This document shows positions 18,837 through 27,729 of a stretch of DNA of 64,000 bases, piece after piece. The notes under the pieces are model-generated. The model saw only the letters and a program-made list of their open reading frames with translations, searched no databases and was not told where the DNA came from. The stretch comes from Chthonobacter albigriseus (lineage in GTDB: Bacteria; Pseudomonadota; Alphaproteobacteria; Rhizobiales; Pleomorphomonadaceae). Each line of letters starts with the position of its first letter. The stretch's first letter is position 1. Where the stretch lies: positions 124,001 to 188,000 of the forward strand of contig NZ_JACDIT010000005.1 of assembly GCF_013839445.1 (NCBI RefSeq). Reading direction: 5' to 3'. The position numbers and the translations under genes are program-made.

Positions 18837-18993
18837 CGGGCGAACTCCCCCAGCATCATCATCGTCGGCAACACTTGCCACTCGGGTTCGCCTTTAGCAC
18901 AGCAAACCTTTCGTCGGCGAGATCCCTGACCGGGAAAAAGGACTCGGCCGCTGCTCCGTCCGCATCGCCGAAGGCGTCCCGGCTGGAGTGCGG

Positions 18994-19761
18994 TCAGCCC
19001 GGATCTTCCGTGTCGGGTGACGGGACGGCCGGAACCGCGATGGTTTCGACCTCGGCGGAGCGGTGATGCTCGAAGGCGTTGGCAATTCGTTTGCCGGCGG
19101 TGCGAATGTCGAAAAAGTATGTGGACAGTTGGAAGGCGACGAACAGAGCGACCGCGTAGAAGAGGCCCGGCCAACGTGCTTCGGCGAGACCGACCGGTCG
19201 GGCGAGCCAATCGGGCAGCGAGGAGCGGTCGGCCGAGTAGACGGCGAGGATGCCGATCAAGGTGCCAGCGGCGATATCGGAGGGGTAGTGCAGGCCGAAA
19301 TAGATGCGCGGCAGGCAGCTGAGGACGAAGCCCCAGATGAGCATGACCACGCCGAGGCGGCGGTTCAGCAGGAAGATGCCGAAGGCGAGGGCCATCGTCA
19401 GGCCCGCGGTGTCGCTGGGGAAGGAGCTCCAATCGAGGCGCTCGGCCCGCGTCGCGCCGCTGGGCATGACGAAGTCGAGCAACGGATCCTGCTGCGGGCG
19501 GGGCCGGGCGGGGCCGAGGTTCTGCCAGGCGCGGGTAATCACCATGGCGACGAAAGCGCCGATCAGGGTGGACAGGACGGTCCGGCGGTGTTCGGTCTGG
19601 TTGCCGCGAGCGAACCAATAGCCGGTGAGGACCACCACGAACGGCAGAGCCTTGACGGTGTCGGCGTTGATGAGGAAGGAGATTGCGCGATCGAAGGCCC
19701 AGCTCTTCTGCGCATATGAATTGATGAAGGCGACCAGCGCCTTGTCGATGTCCCAAAGCAT
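18994..19761 (-). CDS. PAP2-like phosphatase paralogue 2
   Basis: 255 residues, aligning without gaps to its neighbours from residue 1 to about 165. Motif 1 is QNLGPARPRP, motif 2 FPSDTAG with Thr118 for His, and motif 3 PRIYFGLHYPSD is intact. Six or so hydrophobic segments are seen; the C-terminal tail is hydrophilic and variable. Start ATG 19761 (MLWDIDKAL) is chosen by alignment with the other copies, 5 codons inside the longest frame. A 157-base spacer precedes paralogue 1, so each copy may have its own promoter. Confidence 0.87.
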   Translation of the reverse strand: MLWDIDKALVAFINSYAQKSWAFDRAISFLINADTVKALPFVVVLTGYWFARGNQTEHRRTVLSTLIGAFVAMVITRAWQNLGPARPRPQQDPLLDFVMPSGATRAERLDWSSFPSDTAGLTMALAFGIFLLNRRLGVVMLIWGFVLSCLPRIYFGLHYPSDIAAGTLIGILAVYSADRSSLPDWLARPVGLAEARWPGLFYAVALFVAFQLSTYFFDIRTAGKRIANAFEHHRSAEVETIAVPAVPSPDTEDPG

Positions 19762-19967
19762 GGCGGCCTCCCCCACAGAGGTCCGGGTAAACGTTCGGTA
19801 GGGCCGAGAACTTCGTACTTATCGACTAAAAATAACAATTTCTGGGCGATAAACAGCCGATTCTTTAGCAAAGACAAGCAGGTTCGCGCAAGTCGCCTTG
19901 CCCGAAATGACGGGGATAAGTTAACGGATGGCAGGTGGAGCTCCGTGCGATTTCGTGCCGCGGGGCG

Positions 19968-20723
19968 CTACAACTCCGGGGAGCCGGTGGGATCACCGGC
20001 CCGCTGGACAGGCTCAGCGGCGGTCGGCCCGTCAGTGGCATTGAGCAGGCGGGTGCCGGCCACGCGGATATCCAGAAAATAGGTGGAGATCTGGAAGGCT
20101 GCGATCATGAACCCGGCGTAGAACACAGCCGGCCAGCGGGCTTCGATGAAGGCCGCAGGCTTGCCGATCCAATCAGGGAGCGGACTGGCCGAGACCAGGA
20201 GGACGGAGACTCCGCCCACAAGACCGCCGACGACGATATCCGTGGGATAGTGGAGCCCGAAATATATCCGTGGCAGGCAGACGCCGATCAGCGCCCAGGC
20301 CAGCATCAGCGCGCCGAGCGGGCGGCTCATCAGGAGGATGCCGACGGCAAGCGCCATGGTGAGGCCCGCGGTGTCGCTCGGAAAGGAACTCCAGGAGGCG
20401 AGCAGTTCGTGCTGATCGCCGGCGGGAACCTGGAAGTTCAGGGCGGGCTCCTCACGCGGGCGCAGGCGCATCGGGCCCTCGTTCTGCCAAATGCGGGTGA
20501 CGACCATGGCGATGAGGGCGCCGACGATGGTGGAAAGAACGGTGCGCCGCCGTCCGACACGATCCGCCACGGTAAACCAGAAGCCGGTGAGTATGACGAT
20601 GAAAGGAAGCGCCTTCAGGGAATTGGCATCGAGCAGGAAGGCGACGGACTTGTCGAAGAGCCAGTTCTGCCGGGCGTAGACGTTCATCGTCGTGACGACC
20701 CAGGCATCAAAATCAGTCAACAT
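19968..20723 (-). CDS. PAP2-like phosphatase paralogue 3
   Basis: 251 residues and the same residue numbering as the other three copies: Asn81, Arg88-Pro89 (QNEGPMRLRP), FPSDTAG with Thr118, and PRIYFGLHYPTD with His158 and Asp162. The C-terminal segment WPAVFYAGFMIAAFQISTYF is the part most like that of paralogue 1. It is bordered by AT-rich gaps of 206 bases downstream and 143 bases upstream, unlike the surrounding GC-rich DNA. Substrate unknown; lipid or polyprenyl phosphates are the family norm. Confidence 0.87.
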   Translation of the reverse strand: MLTDFDAWVVTTMNVYARQNWLFDKSVAFLLDANSLKALPFIVILTGFWFTVADRVGRRRTVLSTIVGALIAMVVTRIWQNEGPMRLRPREEPALNFQVPAGDQHELLASWSSFPSDTAGLTMALAVGILLMSRPLGALMLAWALIGVCLPRIYFGLHYPTDIVVGGLVGGVSVLLVSASPLPDWIGKPAAFIEARWPAVFYAGFMIAAFQISTYFLDIRVAGTRLLNATDGPTAAEPVQRAGDPTGSPEL

Positions 20724-20866
20724 TCAAAAAATCTCCCGGCCCCCCGGGTGGTCTGCATGATTAAAAAATGAATAGACAGCTTACAAATTATTATGAAAAG
20801 CGGATGCTATCCAACCCCCACTTTTGGATTTGGCGGCGATCACGCCGACCATGGCTGGTCGGTCGC

Positions 20867-21622
20867 CTACTCGCGCTCACCGGAAATGGCGGCAGCGTCG
20901 GGCGGGGTGGGTGCCGACGAGACGGTTGTCGGCGCGGGGTTCAGGAGGTGGGTGCCCAGCCGCCGCGCGTCGTCGAACATGGTGGTAACCTGGAAGACGA
21001 AGGCCAGCGCGGCCGGGTAGAAGATCGAGGGATACCGAGTCATGACCCGGTCCGAGGCGATCGCCAGACGTCTCGGCAAGCCCGTGACATAGACGAGGAC
21101 GACCGCGCCAGCGCCGATGGCGGCGCCAACGAGGATGTCGGAGGGGAAGTGGAAGCCCAGGTAAACGCGCGGTAGCGAGCCGACGACCCCCGCCCAGACC
21201 AGCGCCAGAAGCCCGAAGCGGCGGTGTGCGAGAAACACGCCCGTCGCCAGTGCGAACAGCAGGCTGGCGGTGTCGCTCGGGAAGGAGCTCCAGCCGGCAA
21301 GGGTGGGCTCGGAGAGGCCGGTCGGGTGGTTGAAGTCGACAGCCGGGTGCTCGAAGGGGCGAGGCCGGTGCGGCCCGAAGTTCTGGATGAGCCGGGTGAC
21401 CAGGACGGCAAGGATGCCGCCGCCGAAGCCTGCGATCACCGCCGCCCGGCGGTTCTGTCGCTCGGCCATAACGAACCAGAATCCGGTGAGGAGCAAGACG
21501 AGTGGCAGGGCCTTCAGAGAATGGCTCGCCGCGACGGCGGCGATCACCCGATTGAGATAGGCGCTTTCGTCGGCCAGGCTGTTCAACAGCAACAGGCTTG
21601 CCACTTCCCAGCCGGCGGTCAT
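20867..21622 (-). CDS. PAP2-like phosphatase paralogue 4, most divergent
   Basis: 251 residues, in register with the other three but with more substitutions: QNFGPHRPRP, FPSDTAS with Thr118, and PRVYLGFHFPSD with His158 and Asp162. The N-terminus (MTAGWEVASL) and the C-terminus differ most. As the first gene of the array in the direction of transcription, it may be the oldest or best-insulated copy. It is divergent from purA. Confidence 0.86.
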   Translation of the reverse strand: MTAGWEVASLLLLNSLADESAYLNRVIAAVAASHSLKALPLVLLLTGFWFVMAERQNRRAAVIAGFGGGILAVLVTRLIQNFGPHRPRPFEHPAVDFNHPTGLSEPTLAGWSSFPSDTASLLFALATGVFLAHRRFGLLALVWAGVVGSLPRVYLGFHFPSDILVGAAIGAGAVVLVYVTGLPRRLAIASDRVMTRYPSIFYPAALAFVFQVTTMFDDARRLGTHLLNPAPTTVSSAPTPPDAAAISGERE

Positions 21623-21740
21623 CCCGTAAACTCCTAAACCAACCCTAATTTTTCACGCTATTGTTCGACGCCTGAAGTTGCAATGCCCGAATTGACGATG
21701 GTCCCGGGCAGGCTTAATCGCCGTCGACCTTTGCCCGCGC

Positions 21741-21769
21741 TTGGCGGGACGGGGGCGAGGGGCTATAGT
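21741..21769 (+). promoter_or_regulatory. Candidate purA promoter
   Basis: TTGGCG (21741-21746), 17 bases, TATAGT (21764-21769). Good sigma-70-like spacing. The expected start of transcription lies at the foot of the hairpin at 21775. Confidence 0.55.
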
Positions 21770-21774
21770 CGGTC

Positions 21775-21805
21775 AAGCCCCGGTGCGAGGATGCATCGGG
21801 GCTTT
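21775..21805 (+). promoter_or_regulatory. Hairpin at the 5' end of the purA leader
   Basis: A 12-bp stem (21775-21786 with 21793-21804, one G-T pair) around a six-base loop, then TTT. It begins 6 bases after the candidate -10 box, so the mRNA would start with it. It could be a 5' stabilising stem, an early terminator, or the body of a short RNA. Confidence 0.5.
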
Positions 21806-21870
21806 CCGCGTGTGGGCGATGCTCCCCCCGGGAACCCCGAGTCGCGCTTACTTCGAGGACTTCTGGTTCG

Positions 21871-23163
21871 ATGGCGAATGTGGTTGTGGTCGGCTCGCAG
21901 TGGGGCGACGAAGGCAAGGGCAAGATCGTCGACTGGCTCTCGGAGCGGGCCGACGTGGTCGTTCGGTTCCAGGGCGGGCACAACGCCGGCCACACGCTGG
22001 TGATCGACGGGATCTCCTACAAGCTGTCGCTGCTGCCGTCCGGCGTCGTGCGGCCAAACAAGCTTTCGGTGATCGGCAACGGCGTGGTGCTCGACCCGCA
22101 CGCTTTCGTGCGCGAGGTGAAGAAGCTGGCCGAACAGGGCGTGACCGTGACGCCGGAGAACCTGCGGATCGCGGAGAACGCGAGCCTGATCCTGTCGCTG
22201 CACCGGGAGCTCGACGAACTGCGCGAGAATTCCAACACCGGCACCAAGATCGGCACGACCAAGCGGGGCATCGGTCCGGCCTACGAGGACAAGGTGGGGC
22301 GGCGGGCCATCCGGGTGATGGATCTGGCCGACAAGGACGTGCTGACGGCGCGGATCGAGCGGCTGCTCGCGCATCACAATCCGCTGCGCCGCGGGCTCGG
22401 CCAGCCGGAGATCGCGGTGGAGACGATCCACGCTGAACTGACCGAGGTCGCGGACTTCGTGCTGCCCTTCGTTGACACCGTCTGGCGCCTGCTGGACGAG
22501 CGGCGGCGGGCCGGCGCGCGCATCCTGTTCGAGGGCGCGCAAGGAGCGCTGCTCGACAACGACCACGGCACCTATCCGTTCGTGACATCGTCGAACACCA
22601 CGGCAGGCCAAGCGGCGACCGGCTCGGGGCTCGGGCCCGGCGCGCTCGACTATGTGCTCGGCATCACGAAGGCCTACACCACGCGGGTGGGCGAGGGGCC
22701 GTTCCCGACCGAACTCCACGACGAAGTGGGCGAATTCCTGGGGACACGGGGCCACGAGTTCGGCACGGTGACCGGGCGCAAGCGGCGCTGCGGCTGGTTC
22801 GACGCGGTGCTGGTGCGCCAGACGGTGCGCGTGTCGGGCATCAACGGGATCGCGCTGACCAAGCTCGACGTGCTGGACGGGCTGGACGAGATCAAGGTGT
22901 GCGTCGGATACAGGCTGGACGGACGGGAACTCGACTACCTGCCGGCGAGTCAGGAGGCGCAGGCCAAGGTGGAGCCGATCTACCAGACCCTGGAAGGCTG
23001 GCAGGACACCACGCGCGGCGCGCGGTCCTGGGCGGATCTGCCGGCGCAGGCGGTGAAGTACGTGCGGTATGTGGAGGAACTGATCGGCGCGCCGGTGGCG
23101 CTGTTGTCGACGAGCCCCGATCGCCTGGATACCATTCTGGTGCAGGATCCTTTCCAGGACTGA
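21871..23163 (+). CDS. purA: Adenylosuccinate synthetase
   Basis: Joins IMP and aspartate at the expense of GTP to give adenylosuccinate, the first committed step to AMP. 430 residues, full length. The N-terminus contains the P-loop [15 protein letters not shown] and the IMP-binding [19 protein letters not shown] and [15 protein letters not shown] follow, with [12 protein letters not shown] near the C-terminus. The leader carries a strong hairpin directly behind the likely promoter. It is followed by a proline-rich membrane protein gene on the same strand after 34 bases. Confidence 0.98.
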   Translation: MANVVVVGSQWGDEGKGKIVDWLSERADVVVRFQGGHNAGHTLVIDGISYKLSLLPSGVVRPNKLSVIGNGVVLDPHAFVREVKKLAEQGVTVTPENLRIAENASLILSLHRELDELRENSNTGTKIGTTKRGIGPAYEDKVGRRAIRVMDLADKDVLTARIERLLAHHNPLRRGLGQPEIAVETIHAELTEVADFVLPFVDTVWRLLDERRRAGARILFEGAQGALLDNDHGTYPFVTSSNTTAGQAATGSGLGPGALDYVLGITKAYTTRVGEGPFPTELHDEVGEFLGTRGHEFGTVTGRKRRCGWFDAVLVRQTVRVSGINGIALTKLDVLDGLDEIKVCVGYRLDGRELDYLPASQEAQAKVEPIYQTLEGWQDTTRGARSWADLPAQAVKYVRYVEELIGAPVALLSTSPDRLDTILVQDPFQD

Positions 23164-23197
23164 CCGTGATTCGCGGTTGACGGAGAGACAAGAGGCG

Positions 23198-24955
23198 ATG
23201 GCCGACTACTACCCAGTACTCAAGCGCGCGATCAGCTCGCTGCCGACCAGTTCGGGCGAGGCACGGCGCGCGGTGTACGAGAAGGCGAGGGCGGCCCTCG
23301 TCAACCAGCTGAAATCCTACGATCCGCCGCTGTCGCCGGCGGAGATCACCGATCAGCGGCTGCAGCTGGAAGAGAGCATCCGGCGCGTGGAGGTGGAGTA
23401 CGCCGACGCCGCCTTCGGGCTGTCGGACGACACTGCTGCACGTCAGCCGCAGGTGGCGCCGGCTCCCGTTCAGCCGCAGATCAGCGCGCCTCCGCCTCCG
23501 CCTCCCCAGCCGCCGCAACGGCCCTACGAAGAGCCGGTGCGCGCCGAAGCACGCCGGCCTGAGCCGCCGCGACCCGAACCGGCGCCGCCCCCGGCCGTGG
23601 AGCCGAAGCCGGCGCCGACTCTGGGACGGGCGACGCCGACCGCCGTCAAACCGGCGCCGATGGAGCCGCGGGTGCCGACGGCGGTGCGCAGCCCGGCCCC
23701 GGCCGCGCTGGATCCAGCGGTCGACGCGGGGATGTCGGCGCTGAAATCGACGCGCGAGCAGGCCGAGGAGCTGGGCGGCGCGAGCGCGCAGGCGGTGCAG
23801 TCGGCGCGCGAGGCGATCGAGGACGACAGCGACGCACCGGCTCGCGTGGAGCCGGGCTTCATGGAAGGCCCGCGCCCGGAACGCCGGCCACGGGCGGACC
23901 GGCCCGTCGCCGCGCGTCCGCCGCCGCGGCCCGCGCGGCTGGACAAGACGAAGAAGCGCAGCGGACGCGGCCCGTTGTTCTGGCTGATGTCGCTGCTCCT
24001 GCTGGCGGTGCTCGGGGGCGGGGCGCTCGCCTATCTGCGGCCGGACCTCCTGCGATCGGCGGGACTGCCGGTGCCGTTCGCCGATACCGCCGTCGACGAG
24101 ACGCCGCCGCCGGAAACGGTGGACGCGCCGGCCGAGACCACCGCCGCGGAAACCACCCCGCCCGCGGACGGGTTGGAGCCGAAGATCCTGGACCGGCTGC
24201 CGGAGGACGGCGCCGAGGCGGAGACCCCCGTGGCGCCGGATGCCCGCAGCGTGCAGACGCAGCGCGTGGTGCCGCCGACGGCGGGAGAGACGCCCCCGGC
24301 GACGCCGGACCCTGCACCGGCGGCGCCAAGCGAAACGCCCCCGCCGGCCGTCGCACAGCCGCCGGTTGCGGCGACCGCACCCGCAACGCCGCAGGCCGGA
24401 GACGGTCAGGTGCTGGTGGCGCAGCGCGCCATCCTCTACGAGGAGCCGATCCCCGGATCGGAGGGCGCGCGGCTGGAAGGCCGGGTGATCTGGTCTTTCG
24501 TGAACGAGCCGGTGCTGCCGGGAGAGCCGCCGTCGCCGCAGGTGCGGGCGACGGTGGAAGTGCCCGACCGCAACATCACGCTGTCGCTGTCGATCCGCAA
24601 GAACAGCGACGCAGCGCTGCCGGCAAGCCACATCCTGGAGCTCTCCTTCGCGCTGCCGCCGGACTTCTCCGGCCGGTTCATCGACACCACGCCGGGGCTG
24701 ATCCTGAAGCAGACCGAGGACGCGCGCGGCGATCCGCTGATCGGCGCCGTGGCAAAGGTTTCGGACAACCTGTTCTGGCTGGCCCTGTCCGGCACGCCGC
24801 AGGACACGCCGCGCAACATCGCGCTGCTCAGGGACCGCCAGTGGATGGACGTGCCGATCCGCTACGGCAACCGCCGGCGCGCGATCCTGACCTTCGAGAA
24901 GGGCGCGCCGGGCGAGCAGGTGTTCGCGGAGGCGTTCCGCGCCTGGGGGCAGTGA
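23198..24955 (+). CDS. Proline-rich single-span membrane protein of unknown function
   Basis: 585 residues from ATG 23198 (MADYYPVLKRAISSLP). The N-terminal 80 residues form a conserved-looking helical segment with SSGEARRAVYEKARAALV. Residues about 85-255 are proline- and alanine-rich and unordered. One transmembrane helix lies at about 258-280, and another low-complexity Pro/Ala/Thr segment at about 285-405. A folded C-terminal domain (about 405-585) contains ILYEEPIPGS and rich beta content. The topology suggests a cytoplasmic helical head and an extracytoplasmic beta domain. No known function is recognised; its place after purA suggests shared transcription. Confidence 0.8.
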   Translation: MADYYPVLKRAISSLPTSSGEARRAVYEKARAALVNQLKSYDPPLSPAEITDQRLQLEESIRRVEVEYADAAFGLSDDTAARQPQVAPAPVQPQISAPPPPPPQPPQRPYEEPVRAEARRPEPPRPEPAPPPAVEPKPAPTLGRATPTAVKPAPMEPRVPTAVRSPAPAALDPAVDAGMSALKSTREQAEELGGASAQAVQSAREAIEDDSDAPARVEPGFMEGPRPERRPRADRPVAARPPPRPARLDKTKKRSGRGPLFWLMSLLLLAVLGGGALAYLRPDLLRSAGLPVPFADTAVDETPPPETVDAPAETTAAETTPPADGLEPKILDRLPEDGAEAETPVAPDARSVQTQRVVPPTAGETPPATPDPAPAAPSETPPPAVAQPPVAATAPATPQAGDGQVLVAQRAILYEEPIPGSEGARLEGRVIWSFVNEPVLPGEPPSPQVRATVEVPDRNITLSLSIRKNSDAALPASHILELSFALPPDFSGRFIDTTPGLILKQTEDARGDPLIGAVAKVSDNLFWLALSGTPQDTPRNIALLRDRQWMDVPIRYGNRRRAILTFEKGAPGEQVFAEAFRAWGQ

Positions 24956-24968
24956 GCAGGCGGCGCCG

Positions 24969-25325
24969 TCAGCGTGTGAGCAGCGTCGCGGTGCCCAGCC
25001 GGCGACCCGACGGCAGATGGAAGACGTGGATCTGCCGGCCTTCCGCCGCGTCCACCGTGACCGCGAGGCGGTCACCGTCGAGATCGGTGGCGACAACCGT
25101 GGCGCCGGCGGGGATCTCCAGGCTGGAGGTCCATGCCTCGCCGTCCGGGACGGCGCCGCGCGGGTTGTTGACGCGCCAGATCACGGCGAAAAGGACCGCG
25201 ACGAAGCCGACGCCGAGGGTGATGCCGGACACCAGCATCAAGCGGCGCAGCTTGGCCTGAACCCGCGCCATGGCGGGATCCAGCGGCGCCTCGTCGTCCA
25301 GATCGTCCTTGCCCGGCGCCGTCAT
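24969..25325 (-). CDS. Small single-span membrane protein, unknown function
   Basis: 118 residues. An acidic N-terminus, one transmembrane helix at about 30-52 (LVSGITLGVGFVAVLFAVIW), and a small beta-rich outer domain ending in HVFHLPSGRRLGTATLL. It is convergent with the proline-rich protein gene (13 bases apart) and divergent from rluD. Such a gene beside rluD looks like a conserved alphaproteobacterial family of unknown role, but this is from memory of the family only. Confidence 0.72.
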   Translation of the reverse strand: MTAPGKDDLDDEAPLDPAMARVQAKLRRLMLVSGITLGVGFVAVLFAVIWRVNNPRGAVPDGEAWTSSLEIPAGATVVATDLDGDRLAVTVDAAEGRQIHVFHLPSGRRLGTATLLTR

Positions 25326-25409
25326 CGGCTTTTCCTTCCACGCGAAATCGGATAGTCCCGCCGTTTATCCCATCCGGGCGTCGATTGTCGACGCCGCAGC
25401 AGAGGCGCC

Positions 25410-26441
25410 ATGGCCGACATCGACGATATCGACGCGGAAGCGGAGGCGGGCGAGACCGTGGCCGTGACCTTCGGCCCGGACCACAAGGGCCTGCGCCTGG
25501 ACAAGGCGCTGGCCCTGCTGCTGCCGGAGATCAGCCGGTCGCGGCTCAAGGCGCTGATCGACGGCGGTGCGCTCGCCATCGACGGCAGCGTGGTGGCGGA
25601 CGCTTCACGCAAGGCCGTGCCGGGGGCGGAGGCGGTGCTGACGGTGCCGCCGGCCGAACCGGCGGAGCCGGAGGGCGAGGATATCCCGCTCGACGTCGTC
25701 TACGAGGACGAGCATCTCATCGTCATCGACAAACCGGCGGGACTGGTGGTGCATCCGGCGGCCGGCAACTGGACCGGCACGCTGGTCAACGCGCTGATCC
25801 ACCACTGCGGCGACAGCCTCTCGGGGATCGGCGGGGTGCGCCGGCCGGGGATCGTGCACCGGCTGGACAAGGACACGACGGGGCTGATGGTGGTGGCCAA
25901 GACGGACGCGGCGCACAAGAGCCTCGCCAAACAGTTCGCCGACCACGGGCGCACCAACGATCTGGAACGCGGCTACGTGGCGCTGGTGTGGGGCAGCCCG
26001 GAGCCGTTCCGCGGGACGATCGACGCGCCGCTCGGCCGGTCCAACATCGACCGCACCAAGATCGCGGTGCTGCGGCACGGCGGGCGAGAGGCCATCACCC
26101 ACTACGAGGTGACCGAGCGCTTCCCGCCGAACTCCGGGCGGGAGGCGGTGGCATCGCTGGTGGAGTGCCGGCTGGAGACCGGGCGGACGCATCAGATCCG
26201 CGTGCACATGGCGGCCGCCGGACACCCGCTGATCGGCGACCAGGACTACGGACGCGGGTTCCTGACCAAGGCGAACAAGCTGCCGGAGGAGCTCGGGGCG
26301 GCGGTGCGAGCCTTTCCACGGCAGGCTCTTCACGCATTCCTGATCGCCTTCGAGCATCCGGAAAGCGGGGAGATCCTGCGGTTCGAGAGCGACCTGCCGG
26401 ACGACATGTCCCGCCTCGCCGATGCGTTCAGGTCTTTGTGA
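25410..26441 (+). CDS. rluD: RluA/RluD-family 23S rRNA pseudouridine synthase
   Basis: Isomerises uridines in 23S rRNA (helix 69 for RluD). 343 residues. An S4-like RNA-binding domain occupies about residues 25-90 (LDKALALLLPEISRSRLKALI). The catalytic domain has HRLDKDTTGLMVVAKTD with the catalytic aspartate at Asp153, then ETGRTHQIRVHMAAAGHPL, the RluA-family signature. ATG 25410 starts MADIDDIDAEAE. Divergent from the small membrane protein gene, and rpoH follows 191 bases later. RluD rather than RluC is chosen by motif and domain layout. Confidence 0.9.
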   Translation: MADIDDIDAEAEAGETVAVTFGPDHKGLRLDKALALLLPEISRSRLKALIDGGALAIDGSVVADASRKAVPGAEAVLTVPPAEPAEPEGEDIPLDVVYEDEHLIVIDKPAGLVVHPAAGNWTGTLVNALIHHCGDSLSGIGGVRRPGIVHRLDKDTTGLMVVAKTDAAHKSLAKQFADHGRTNDLERGYVALVWGSPEPFRGTIDAPLGRSNIDRTKIAVLRHGGREAITHYEVTERFPPNSGREAVASLVECRLETGRTHQIRVHMAAAGHPLIGDQDYGRGFLTKANKLPEELGAAVRAFPRQALHAFLIAFEHPESGEILRFESDLPDDMSRLADAFRSL

Positions 26442-26632
26442 AACCTCTCGACTCCTCTCGTGTTTTACCCAGGGGAGCTTATATGTAGAAGCCGGTGCGC
26501 CGTTTTTCGGGCACCGCCGGCCTGCTGCGCGAGGGGTCGTCGACCCGGAGCAAGAGCCTGCCGAACCTGCCGAGGAGGCGGGACGGCGCGGGCTTCATCG
26601 GGGGCCGCAACAAAAGGAGAGGGGTGCACACC

Positions 26633-27559
26633 ATGGCCCGGACGTCCCTGCCCGTGCTTGCCGCTGGCGAAGGCGGTCTCAGCCGTTATCTCGATGAGAT
26701 CCGCCGGTTTCCCATGCTGGAGCCGCAGGAAGAATACATGCTCGCCAAGCGGTTCCTCGACTACGACGACCGCGACGCAGCGCATAGACTGGTGACCTCG
26801 CATCTGAGGCTGGTCGCCAAGATCGCCATGGGCTACCGCGGCTACGGGCTGCCGATCGGCGAGGTGATCTCGGAGGGCAACGTCGGCCTTATGCAGGCCG
26901 TCAAGCGCTACGACCCGGAGCGCGGCTTCCGGCTGGCCACCTATGCGATGTGGTGGATCAAGGCGGCGATCCAGGAATACATCCTCCGGTCCTGGTCGCT
27001 GGTGAAGATGGGCACGACCGCCAACCAGAAGCGGCTGTTCTTCAACCTGCGCAAGGTGAAGGGGCAGATCCAGGCGCTGGACGAAGGCGACCTGAAGCCC
27101 GACCAGGTGACCCACATCGCCGAAAAGCTCGGCGTGACGGAAGAGGACGTGGTTTCGATGAACCGGCGGCTGTCGGGCGACACCTCGCTCAACGCGCCGC
27201 TCAGGGCCGACACCGAAGGCGGCGAGTGGCAGGACTGGCTGGTCGACGACCGCGACGACCAGGAGACCGTGCTCGCCGAATCGGAGGAACTGGATCAGCG
27301 CCGCGATATGCTGAAGCGCGCGATGGCCGTGCTGAACGAACGCGAGCGGCGGATCTTCGAGGCCCGCCGCCTGGCGGAGGAGCCGATGACGCTGGAGGAT
27401 CTCTCCACCGAGTTCGGCGTCAGCCGGGAGCGCGTGCGCCAGATCGAGGTCCGCGCCTTCGAGAAGGTGCAGGACGCGGTGAAGAAGTTCGCGCTGGAGG
27501 CGGCCAGCCGCACGCTGGACCTCGACAAGCCCGGCGACGACCGACGCATCAGCGCGTGA
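26633..27559 (+). CDS. rpoH: RNA polymerase heat-shock sigma factor
   Basis: Directs RNA polymerase to heat-shock promoters. 308 residues. Region 2 is shown by LVTSHLRLVAKIAMGY and TYAMWWIKAAIQEYI, the RpoH box by NQKRLFFNLRKVKG, and region 4 by GVSRERVRQIEVRAFEK. ATG 26633 (MARTSLPVL) is used; AGGAGAGGGG lies upstream. The 191-base leader is GC-rich apart from CTTATATG at 26478-26485, a possible -10 element. Alphaproteobacteria often hold several rpoH genes; which paralogue this is cannot be said. A perfect terminator follows. Confidence 0.95.
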   Translation: MARTSLPVLAAGEGGLSRYLDEIRRFPMLEPQEEYMLAKRFLDYDDRDAAHRLVTSHLRLVAKIAMGYRGYGLPIGEVISEGNVGLMQAVKRYDPERGFRLATYAMWWIKAAIQEYILRSWSLVKMGTTANQKRLFFNLRKVKGQIQALDEGDLKPDQVTHIAEKLGVTEEDVVSMNRRLSGDTSLNAPLRADTEGGEWQDWLVDDRDDQETVLAESEELDQRRDMLKRAMAVLNERERRIFEARRLAEEPMTLEDLSTEFGVSRERVRQIEVRAFEKVQDAVKKFALEAASRTLDLDKPGDDRRISA

Positions 27560-27581
27560 TCCACATCAACGACGGATGACC

Positions 27582-27613
27582 AAGGCACGGCGAGACTCCT
27601 CGCCGTGCCTTTT
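27582..27613 (+). terminator. Terminator after rpoH
   Basis: Perfect 13-bp stem (27582-27594 with 27599-27611), loop ACTC, then TTTT at 27610-27613. Confidence 0.92.
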
Positions 27614-27729
27614 GTATGATCGTCCGAACACCGGTCTCTCTCCGAAACGTGAAGGTACCTTCCCTTAAACCGTGATCGAATAGGATCCAGCTTAATGGAC
27701 GTCACATCGCGGTCAGGAGTTTGAAAGAG

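Noticed and set aside
22892-25096. A 734-codon minus-strand open frame opposite purA and the proline-rich gene
   Set aside because: Arg/Gly/His-rich low-complexity sequence with no motif; antisense shadow.
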